Assembly (NCBI GenBank): GCA_022402405.1
Contig: JAKRSG010000128.1
Location: 1 to 21,059, forward strand
Reading direction: 5' to 3'
DNA from: Bacteroidia bacterium
GTDB taxonomy: Bacteria > Bacteroidota > Bacteroidia > UKL13-3
DNA length: 21,059 bases
In this document: piece by piece, positions 15,244-21,059 of the stretch
Layout of the letters: every line of letters starts with the position of its first letter
How positions within the stretch are numbered: the first letter of the stretch is position 1
Program-made: the position numbers and the translations under genes
The notes under the pieces: generated by a model
Told to the model about the DNA's origin: nothing
What the model saw: the letters and a program-made list of their open reading frames with translations, nothing else
Database searches by the model: none

Positions 15244-15611
15244 GGTGGAGCTGCAGAGATTCGAACTCTGGTCCGGAAGTGCAATGGTCACGCTTTCTAC
15301 ATGTGTAGCGCAACATTAAATTCGGCTTAGGCGGGTTGTTTCGCTTACCAACCTAAACTATATTTACTAAATACTCTTTACAGCCAGTAACCACACTGCA
15401 AAAAGTCCCTGTTTGATGACGGTTCTAGTGGATGCGCAACAAGACAAACACACCCGAACCGAAGGCATATGCGTAATCTTCCTGATTAGGCAGCCATTGC
15501 GAATTGAGTTTCGCCAACTATAGTTGTGGAAATTGAGATTATAGTGCCAACTGTCCAATGCACTACATGCTTACATGCCAATTAATCACCCCGTCAATAC
15601 CGGTCAGCCCC
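15244..15611 (-). ncRNA. ssrA: tmRNA (ssrA)
   Basis: This RNA rescues stalled ribosomes by acting as tRNA-Ala and then as a short mRNA. The 5' end GGGGCTGACCGGTATTGACG starts at 15611, and the 3' end CAGCTCCACC lies at 15253-15244. The two ends pair as the acceptor stem (GGGGCUG with CAGCUCC). The T arm is CAGAG-TTCGAAT-CTCTG. The discriminator A and CC are encoded but the final A of CCA is not. An internal reading frame gives the tag GETQFAMAA and a stop (15486-15515). About 368 bases is a normal length. A TACCTTTG box lies upstream and a terminator-like hairpin downstream. Short frames through this region are not genes. Confidence 0.96.
15486..15515 (-). other. tmRNA tag-peptide frame
   Basis: The frame reads GGC GAA ACT CAA TTC GCA ATG GCT GCC TAA, that is GETQFAMAA then stop. 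After the charged Ala this gives the degradation tag (A)GETQFAMAA. The hydrophobic AMAA end matches the form recognised by ClpXP-type proteases in other bacteria. Confidence 0.9.
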
Positions 15612-15630
15612 AGAAATAAAGAACTCGCCA

Positions 15631-15638
15631 CAAAGGTA
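15631..15638 (-). promoter_or_regulatory. -7 box of the tmRNA promoter
   Basis: TACCTTTG on the minus strand is an exact match to the Bacteroidota -7 consensus TAnnTTTG. It ends 20 bases before the mature 5' end at 15611, leaving room for a short leader removed by RNase P. A matching -33 TTTG is not clear. Confidence 0.5.
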
Positions 15639-15665
15639 GCCAAATTTTAACTGGATATCGATAGA

Positions 15666-17624
15666 TTATTTTAGCAACTTGTAACTTTTTACACCTGAAG
15701 CTCCCCAAATTTTTAAAACATATAGGCCACTACCTAGTTGCTCAGTATCTAGTTTCATTATACTTCCCTCTGCATTTGCTTGCATAAGCACATTCCCCTG
15801 CAAATCTAATAACTCCACGTGTTCGTCTCCTTGCAAATCCAAAAGCTCTATGTAAGTGTCAAATGGGTTCGGACCAAGCTTATAATGATTTTCTATGCGA
15901 TGCGCAAATACCGTTGAAGAATACGAAAACTTGCCATCTACATCTATTTGTTTTAATCGGTAATAAGCGCTCAGCATTTGCTTATCAAAGAATGTGTACG
16001 ACTGTTTTATCTTTGAATTATAAGTACCCTTTATAAATCCAATTTTCTCGAAGTATAAAGCATCAAAACTTCTCTCTATCTCAAAACCTTTGTTGTTAAG
16101 TTCCGAAATAGTCTCCCAAAACAAGGCATTTCCAGTGGGTTCAGGCCGAACCAAAAACGAGTTGAAGCTTACTGGTAATGCCGGATTATTGTTGAGGGTA
16201 ACGGCTTGTACAAAAGCATCTGTACTGCCTTGGGAGGCTATGGAAAGTAAGCTCGGACCAGGATCAAAGTCTGGGGTAGAATTAAAATGACCTGCTACAA
16301 ATAATAAATTATCTGTAGAACGAACGGCCAATGCGTTTCCAATTTCGAAGGCGCCAGAGCCTATTTGATATGCCCACATAAAGGCTCCAAAATCGTTTAG
16401 TTTAAGTACAAAAACATCTTCGGTTCCAGCTGTGCTAATGAGAGAAAAAACTCCTGTGTTTGGGTCAAAATCGGCGGTATCTTTAAACCAACCGGGGCAA
16501 TAAATATTACTAGAATCATCAACCGCAATGGCCGTAGCCGTTTGATTTTGATCGCCTCCAAATGCCTTAGCCCACAAAAAAGAACCTGCAGAATCTAGCT
16601 TTAAAATATAATTATCTACTGCACCTAAAGCGGTATAGGAAAGAATTCCGGCACCTGGATCAAAATCTACTGTACTCGCAAAATGTCCGCAGTTGACAAT
16701 ATTATTTTGTGCATCAATGGCAATAGAGTTCGATTGATCAAAACTGGTTCCGCCAAACACCTGCACCCAAATAAAATTACTAGCCGTATCCCATTTAGTA
16801 ATCCAATTATCCATGTTAAAACCCGTATTCGCCGTTCTAGATTGAACCCCAACATTTACATCAAAATCAACTGTTCCGCGATACGTACCAGTAATCACCA
16901 AGCGATTATTCAAATCTACTTTAATATCTGTTAATGCTTCATTTATGGTGCTGCCTAATTGCCTTGCCCAAATAAAATTTCCTTGCGGAGATAGCTTGCA
17001 AACATATACATCTGTAGAACCTTGCGATACCATATTAAACACTGCTGTACTCGGATTAAAATCGGCGGTACCACTAAAAGTTCCTCCCACATACACATTG
17101 CCTGCTTGGTCTGTGCTCAAGCCTTTAATGTCTTCGGCACCTGTGCCACCCAATTGCCTTGCCCATTGCAAAGTACCCAACGAATCAAATTTTACCACAA
17201 AAGCATCCCAATTTCCAAAACTTGTTAAACTGGTATTAGTAACACCTGGATCAAAATTTACTGTATTAAAAAAAATACCCGCCACATAAACACTGCCATC
17301 AGCTGCCACATGCACATCCATCCCTTCATCTCCCCCTGTTCCACCAAACGTTTTGACCCAAGCATAATTTCCAGCGGGATTTAATTTACACACAAAAACA
17401 TCTCTATTCCCTGCAGAAGTTCTAGAAACCACGCCTATTCCCGGGTCGAAATCTGCCGTACCCGTAAACCAGCCTGTACTGTATACATTTCCAGCCTGGT
17501 CAGTCACCATTCCAAGTAAATTTTCACCCCCAGATCCACCAAATGTTTTGGCATAAAATAAGTTCTGGGCTTCTGTTTGAACCGAAACAAGTAAGAAGAT
17601 AAGTGCGTAAATAAATTTATTCAT
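15666..17624 (-). CDS. T9SS-secreted protein with seven SBBP-type beta-propeller repeats
   Basis: The ATG at 17624 gives 652 residues; a TTG at 17633 would add three. The signal peptide is MNKFIYALIFLLVSVQTEAQ. Seven repeats of about 60 residues follow. Each has a GNVY/Y-x-G start, an F-x-x-T-x-DFDPG-like turn and a DxFVxKL close. The turns are TADFDPG, TVNFDPG, TADFNPS, TVDFDVN, TVDFDPG, TADFDPN and TPDFDPG. Seven copies suit a seven-bladed propeller. A fibronectin-like part (ALFWETISELNNKGFEIERS) and a T9SS sorting domain (from YKLGPNPF to YKLLK) complete it. The sorting part contains a local echo, ELLDLQGDEH/ELLDLQGN. It is presumably exposed on the surface; the ligand is unknown. It is divergent from lpdA. 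Confidence 0.88.
   Translation of the reverse strand: MNKFIYALIFLLVSVQTEAQNLFYAKTFGGSGGENLLGMVTDQAGNVYSTGWFTGTADFDPGIGVVSRTSAGNRDVFVCKLNPAGNYAWVKTFGGTGGDEGMDVHVAADGSVYVAGIFFNTVNFDPGVTNTSLTSFGNWDAFVVKFDSLGTLQWARQLGGTGAEDIKGLSTDQAGNVYVGGTFSGTADFNPSTAVFNMVSQGSTDVYVCKLSPQGNFIWARQLGSTINEALTDIKVDLNNRLVITGTYRGTVDFDVNVGVQSRTANTGFNMDNWITKWDTASNFIWVQVFGGTSFDQSNSIAIDAQNNIVNCGHFASTVDFDPGAGILSYTALGAVDNYILKLDSAGSFLWAKAFGGDQNQTATAIAVDDSSNIYCPGWFKDTADFDPNTGVFSLISTAGTEDVFVLKLNDFGAFMWAYQIGSGAFEIGNALAVRSTDNLLFVAGHFNSTPDFDPGPSLLSIASQGSTDAFVQAVTLNNNPALPVSFNSFLVRPEPTGNALFWETISELNNKGFEIERSFDALYFEKIGFIKGTYNSKIKQSYTFFDKQMLSAYYRLKQIDVDGKFSYSSTVFAHRIENHYKLGPNPFDTYIELLDLQGDEHVELLDLQGNVLMQANAEGSIMKLDTEQLGSGLYVLKIWGASGVKSYKLLK
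16138..16152. repeat. Most symmetrical copy of the dispersed GGTTCRGNCCRA word
   Basis: GGTTCAGGCCGAACC is a near-perfect dyad (GGTTC-N5-GAACC) inside the SBBP gene. Other copies of the 12-base form GGTTCRGNCCRA start at 1854, 2017 (minus), 2132 (minus), 3894, 6192, 8035 (minus), 15866 and 20589. The core GGTTCAGCC alone also occurs at 152, 3299 (minus) and 6972. Confidence 0.85.
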
Positions 17625-17721
17625 AGCTAACAATCAATTAAATACAAATCAAATATATCCGGTTTGAACCAAATAACAAAAAGTAAGTCTTAAAAATATG
17701 TTACTACTTTAGAATTTTGCT

Positions 17722-17729
17722 TTATTTTG
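17722..17729 (+). promoter_or_regulatory. Possible -7 box of lpdA
   Basis: TTATTTTG lies 27 bases before the lpdA ATG and resembles, with a mismatch, the TAnnTTTG consensus. Similar TTTATTTG-like words sit 15-30 bases before other genes here (minus strand 2279-2268 and 13430-13423; TTTATATTG at 6118), which adds some weight. Confidence 0.28.
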
Positions 17730-17756
17730 CATCCTTAACACTAATAAATAAAACAC

Positions 17757-19145
17757 ATGCAATACGATGTAATTGTGATAGGAAGTGGCCCTGGCGGATA
17801 TGTAGCTGCCATTCGTGCCAGCCAGCTAGGTTTAAAAACTGCTGTTGTAGAAAAAGCAGAATTAGGCGGAGTTTGTTTAAATTGGGGTTGTATCCCAACC
17901 AAAGCTTTATTAAAGTCGGCACAGGTTTTCGAATATATCAAACATGCCAGCGATTACGGCATCGAGGTTGGTTCGGCCAACCATAACTTTGGCGCGGTGG
18001 TAAAACGTAGTCGCGATGTAGCCAACGGAATGAGCAAGGGTATTGCCTTTCTTATGAAGAAAAATAAGATTGATGTGATTGCTGGTTATGGTAAATTAGT
18101 TTCGGCGAGTAAGGTTGAGGTAACAGATGCTGCAGGAGCCAAAGTTACGCACGATGCTAAACATATTATTCTTGCCACCGGAGCGCGCAGCAGAGAATTA
18201 CCCAATATTAAATTAGATGGTAAAAAAGTAATTGGTTACCGCGAAGCCATGGTTTTACCTGAACAACCAAAGAGTATTGTAGTAATGGGTAGTGGAGCTA
18301 TTGGTTGTGAGTTTGCATATTTTTATAATGCCATGGGTACTAAGGTAACCATTGTTGAATTTATGCCTAACATTTTACCAGCAGAGGATGAAGAGGTAAG
18401 CAAAGAAGTAACCAAATCGTTCAAGAAATCGGGTATAGAAATTATGACCAATGCTTCTGTAGAAGCAGTAGATACCAGCGGAGCGGGCTGCAAGGTTAAA
18501 GTAAAAACCGCAGAAGGAATGAAAGAATTACAAGCAGATATCGTACTTTCTGCTGTAGGAATTCAAACCAATTTAGAGAATTTAGGATTAGAAACCGTTG
18601 GAGTTAAAACCGACAAAGGCAAGGTGTTGGTAGATGATTTTTATGCCACCAATATCAAGGGTGTTTATGCCATCGGAGATATTGTTAAAGGTCCGGCTTT
18701 GGCCCACGTATCTAGCGCCGAAGGTATTATCTGCGTAGAAAAAATTGCGGGTCACCACCCAGAGCCATTAAACTATAATAACATTCCAGGTTGTACTTAT
18801 TGCTCTCCAGAAGTTGCCTCTGTTGGGTATACAGAAAAAGCAGCTAAAGAAGCAGGTTACGAAATTAAAGTGGGTAAATTCCCATTCTCTGCTAGCGGTA
18901 AAGCTAGTGCTGGCGGAGTAAAAGAAGGATTTATAAAACTTATTTTCGATGCAAAATATGGTGAGTTTTTAGGCGCGCATATGGTTGGTGCCAACGTTAC
19001 AGAAATGATTGCAGAAGTAGTGGTTGCTAGAAAACTAGAAACTACTGGTATGGAAATTATCAAATCTGTACATCCACACCCTACCATGAGCGAAGCCATT
19101 ATGGAAGCCGCTGCGCAAGCTTACGGCGAGTGTATTCACTTATAA
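17757..19145 (+). CDS. lpdA: Dihydrolipoyl dehydrogenase (E3)
   Basis: This FAD enzyme reoxidises dihydrolipoamide with NAD+ as the shared E3 of the pyruvate, 2-oxoglutarate and branched-chain dehydrogenase complexes, or of glycine cleavage. The 462 residues are the usual length. The FAD-binding IGSGPGG is at 8-14 and the redox disulfide at C40/C45 (GGVCLNWGCIPTK). The NAD-binding MGSGAIGCEFAYF is at about 177-189, followed by the second FAD motif GVYAIGDIV. The catalytic His-Glu pair is in HPHPTMSE (H441, E446). The start is fixed by the tight N-terminal fold. No other complex subunit is adjacent, so it is transcribed alone and ends in the strong terminator at 19157-19200. Confidence 0.97.
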   Translation: MQYDVIVIGSGPGGYVAAIRASQLGLKTAVVEKAELGGVCLNWGCIPTKALLKSAQVFEYIKHASDYGIEVGSANHNFGAVVKRSRDVANGMSKGIAFLMKKNKIDVIAGYGKLVSASKVEVTDAAGAKVTHDAKHIILATGARSRELPNIKLDGKKVIGYREAMVLPEQPKSIVVMGSGAIGCEFAYFYNAMGTKVTIVEFMPNILPAEDEEVSKEVTKSFKKSGIEIMTNASVEAVDTSGAGCKVKVKTAEGMKELQADIVLSAVGIQTNLENLGLETVGVKTDKGKVLVDDFYATNIKGVYAIGDIVKGPALAHVSSAEGIICVEKIAGHHPEPLNYNNIPGCTYCSPEVASVGYTEKAAKEAGYEIKVGKFPFSASGKASAGGVKEGFIKLIFDAKYGEFLGAHMVGANVTEMIAEVVVARKLETTGMEIIKSVHPHPTMSEAIMEAAAQAYGECIHL

Positions 19146-19156
19146 GAAACAATATA

Positions 19157-19200
19157 TTCTAATAAAAAAGGGCGCCCAAGGGTGCCCTTTTTTATTAGAA
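19157..19200. terminator. Bidirectional terminator with a 20-bp stem
   Basis: TTCTAATAAAAAAGGGCGCC pairs with the 20 bases at 19181-19200 around a CAAG loop, with one G-U pair. A- and T-runs on both sides make it active both ways. It ends lpdA, and its right arm contains the last codons and stop of the convergent TolC-family gene (stop 19195-19197). Confidence 0.92.
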
Positions 19201-20655
19201 TAACTTCGTTCCACTAGCCCATTGCAATTGGTATTTTGCTTTGGCATATTTGGCACTTAGTTCCGCTAATTTTGATTGAGCTTCGAGCAAAGCTCGCTCG
19301 CGTTGGTTAATTAAAAACAAAGAGCTTTCACCACTCTCAAAACGCATTTCTTCGGCATTACGTAAGAGCGATGCGTTCTGAACCAAACGCTGTTGAATCT
19401 CTATCATCTGACGGGCCGTTTCTAACTGATTATAGGCAATTAAAATTCGATTCTCAATATCTCTCTTTCCTTGTTGCAGTTGAAACTGACTTTGCTGAAG
19501 TTTATAATTAGTGAGTTGAAGTTTACCTCTTTCTTTTCTCAAAAACACACTACTATAAAAAGTTATACCGTATTTATAATTCTTCATAAACAATCCGTCT
19601 ACTTCATCTCTACTGCCTGCAGTATAGGTTTGAAACGGTATATATTCTAAATTAAGTTGTGGCTTTAAATTCTCGAGGGCAAGCTTTCTATCTAGCTCGC
19701 TTTGTTTTACTTTAAAACTAAGCTTTTGAATATCGGGGTGCTGAGTTTGCGCATTAGAACTAAGCTTCTGTATAGAATCTGTGCTCACTAAAGTTATGTT
19801 TGAACCTAAAGATGAAGGAATAACTCCAGGAGATAATTGCAAAGGCTGATTTTGGTCGCTCCATAAATAATTGGAGAGCGTTAAACCTGAATTTTGAAAC
19901 ACCAATGTTTGCTCCAACAATAAGGCTTCTCTTCGTTGATATTCTACCCAAGCCTCTACACTATCTATAGGCTTTTCTTCGCCTGCCAAAATACGTTGTA
20001 CAATAAAATTTAGTCGGTTTTGAGCCAACAAAAAATTCTCTCGCATAAGTCTATACTGCTCATACGATTGTTGCCAATCCCAATAAACTTTTGCCGCTTC
20101 TAAGAGCAATTTATTTATTTGAGATACTTGTTCGGCTTGGTTCAAGCCTTGTAAAAGTTGCGCTTGCCTTAGTTCATTTCTTCGAACATCTGTAAACAAA
20201 CCGCGCAATACTGGAACCGAAACGCCTGCATAAAATAATTGGTATTGCACATCTCGGGTACCACCTGTAAGTTCGTTGTATTTGCCCACTTCTGGATTTA
20301 CAGAAATACCACTACTTTGATCTAAACCTGCTTTAAAATCTATACCCGGTAAGGTTGGAATTTTAATTTGAGGCTCGATATATTGATATGAATTTTTATC
20401 ATTGGTTTGCTTGCCGCGAACCTGCGTTTGAATAACAGGATCGAAGGCTCCGCGAGCCGAGCGCAACTCTGCTTTGGCCATCTCTGGTAGTAAGTTTGCG
20501 GCTTTTGCCATCGGATGGTACTTGAGTACTTGGTCGTAAAAAGCATCAAAAGCCAATACAGTAGAATCCTGCGCTTTTACAAGGTTTAGGTTCAGCCCGA
20601 AACATATTAACAGAGACGGATAGAGATAAAAACGGATGTTGAACATTTTTTTCAT
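19195..20655 (-). CDS. TolC-family outer-membrane efflux/secretion protein
   Basis: The 486 residues have a signal peptide (LLICFGLNLNLVKAQ) and a mature chain made of long helical heptad stretches with two OEP-type halves. Key stretches are YHPMAKAANLLPEMAKAELRSARGAFDP near the start, the LLLEAAKVYWDWQQSYEQYRLMRENFLLAQNRL helix region, and ESGESSLFLINQRERALLEAQSKLAELSAKYAKA near the end. The last is the typical second-half signature. It should form the outer-membrane duct of a tripartite exporter. The HlyD-type adaptor gene ends 3 bases upstream of its start, so the two form an operon. The exported substrate is unknown. Confidence 0.92.
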   Translation of the reverse strand: MKKMFNIRFYLYPSLLICFGLNLNLVKAQDSTVLAFDAFYDQVLKYHPMAKAANLLPEMAKAELRSARGAFDPVIQTQVRGKQTNDKNSYQYIEPQIKIPTLPGIDFKAGLDQSSGISVNPEVGKYNELTGGTRDVQYQLFYAGVSVPVLRGLFTDVRRNELRQAQLLQGLNQAEQVSQINKLLLEAAKVYWDWQQSYEQYRLMRENFLLAQNRLNFIVQRILAGEEKPIDSVEAWVEYQRREALLLEQTLVFQNSGLTLSNYLWSDQNQPLQLSPGVIPSSLGSNITLVSTDSIQKLSSNAQTQHPDIQKLSFKVKQSELDRKLALENLKPQLNLEYIPFQTYTAGSRDEVDGLFMKNYKYGITFYSSVFLRKERGKLQLTNYKLQQSQFQLQQGKRDIENRILIAYNQLETARQMIEIQQRLVQNASLLRNAEEMRFESGESSLFLINQRERALLEAQSKLAELSAKYAKAKYQLQWASGTKLF

Positions 20656-20658
20656 CTG

Positions 20659-21059
20659 CTATTTTTTGTCTTTACCGCTATTGGATTTTGCTTCCATTTC
20701 AGAGATAAAATCTGGTGGGAAGCCATTAAACTGACGCCACATTTCGTACCAAACACGCACTCTTCTTAGCATGGCCCAACCGTAAACACCGCCGCCTGCT
20801 CTAACGAGTTCTGGCCACGGACGATCGTTTGGATCAGGCACAACCAAGACCCTAAACAAGCCGTTATTGCTATTAACCCTATCAACCGCTTGCACAACCC
20901 CGCCAAAAGTACCAACGCCAACATCTGGCCAACCAGAAAACACAAGCGCAGGCCAACCATCGAACTGAATTCGCACTGGAACACCTATATGCATGAGAGG
21001 CAAATCCATGGCACGCACATAAAGCTCAACCGCCATTTTAGAATGAGCTGGCATTATAG
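20659..21059 (-). CDS. HlyD-family periplasmic adaptor (C-terminal part only)
   Basis: The frame is open to the right edge, so the N-terminus, including the membrane anchor and lipoyl/hairpin domains, is off the window. An internal Met at 21054 is not the start. The visible 132 codons show the beta-barrel and membrane-proximal end of a membrane-fusion protein: MAVELYVRAMDLPLMHIGVPVRIQFDGWPA, FGGVVQAVDRVNSNNGLFRVLV, then the closing WYEMWRQFNGFPPDF. It links an inner-membrane transporter, probably encoded upstream off the window, to the adjacent TolC-family duct. The last residues are charged and disordered (EMEAKSNSGKDKK). Confidence 0.88.
   Translation of the reverse strand, partial: IMPAHSKMAVELYVRAMDLPLMHIGVPVRIQFDGWPALVFSGWPDVGVGTFGGVVQAVDRVNSNNGLFRVLVVPDPNDRPWPELVRAGGGVYGWAMLRRVRVWYEMWRQFNGFPPDFISEMEAKSNSGKDKK

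Noticed and set aside
14923..15291. Minus-strand open frame of 122 codons downstream of the tmRNA
   Set aside because: It consists of the noncoding repeats and hairpins (GISV repeats, duplicated TQLRL segments from the two terminators) and runs into the tmRNA 3' end.
15244..15311. A stand-alone tRNA gene, from the TTCGAAT loop and acceptor-like end
   Set aside because: The T arm and acceptor strand pair with GGGGCTG at 15611, and the tag frame lies between, so this is the tRNA-like half of tmRNA.
15367..15558. Minus-strand open frame of 63 codons
   Set aside because: It lies entirely within the tmRNA gene.
17717..17986. Open frames overlapping the start of lpdA (both strands)
   Set aside because: They are shadows of the well-conserved lpdA N-terminus.

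Overview
The window is AT-rich and comes from a member of the Bacteroidota. I cannot place it below phylum. The evidence is: two secreted proteins ending in type IX secretion system (T9SS) sorting domains; many short-leader genes without clear Shine-Dalgarno sequences; a TAnnTTTG-type -7 box upstream of the tmRNA; PKD-type and other lipoproteins; and a tmRNA with a GE...AMAA tag. Most of the window looks chromosomal, with a more accessory stretch at about 11.2-15.2 kb.

Layout. Positions 1-2253 (minus) hold most of an M1-family zinc aminopeptidase lipoprotein that runs off the left edge. A free-standing biotin carboxyl carrier protein (2288-2782, plus) starts 34 bases from it, divergently. It meets tail to tail, with overlapping stop codons, an anti-sigma/ECF-sigma pair (2779-4307, minus). 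Divergent from the sigma gene is a DUF4140/DUF4139 (MuiA-like) exported protein (4401-6068). It is followed by a 1159-residue T9SS cargo (6141-9620) with PNGase F-like motifs, a LamG-type insertion and a sorting tail. A strong bidirectional terminator separates this from a lipoprotein of unknown function (9657-10478, minus). A small exported, probably outer-membrane, protein follows (10589-11122, plus).

Accessory stretch. A COG1373/DUF4143-type AAA ATPase (11251-12411, minus) is bracketed by two nearly identical long palindromes. After it come a membrane-anchored transglutaminase-like protein, a 380-base stretch without a convincing gene, two paralogous PKD lipoproteins and a GIY-YIG domain protein, all on minus. 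Then comes a repeat-rich stretch that ends at the tmRNA gene ssrA (15244-15611, minus; tag GETQFAMAA). That stretch contains two copies of a terminator-like hairpin.

Right part. A T9SS cargo with seven SBBP-type propeller repeats (15666-17624, minus) is divergent from lpdA, dihydrolipoyl dehydrogenase (17757-19145, plus). A 20-bp-stem terminator separates lpdA from a convergent export operon: a TolC-family outer-membrane protein (19195-20655) and the C-terminal part of an HlyD-type periplasmic adaptor running off the right edge.

The most unusual signals are two. First, a short dyad-like DNA word (core GGTTCAGCC, extended GGTTCRGNCCRA) recurs far above chance through both strands, inside genes and in several reading frames. 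Second, matched palindromes flank the ATPase gene, and they differ by one base in each arm in a way that keeps each palindrome intact.
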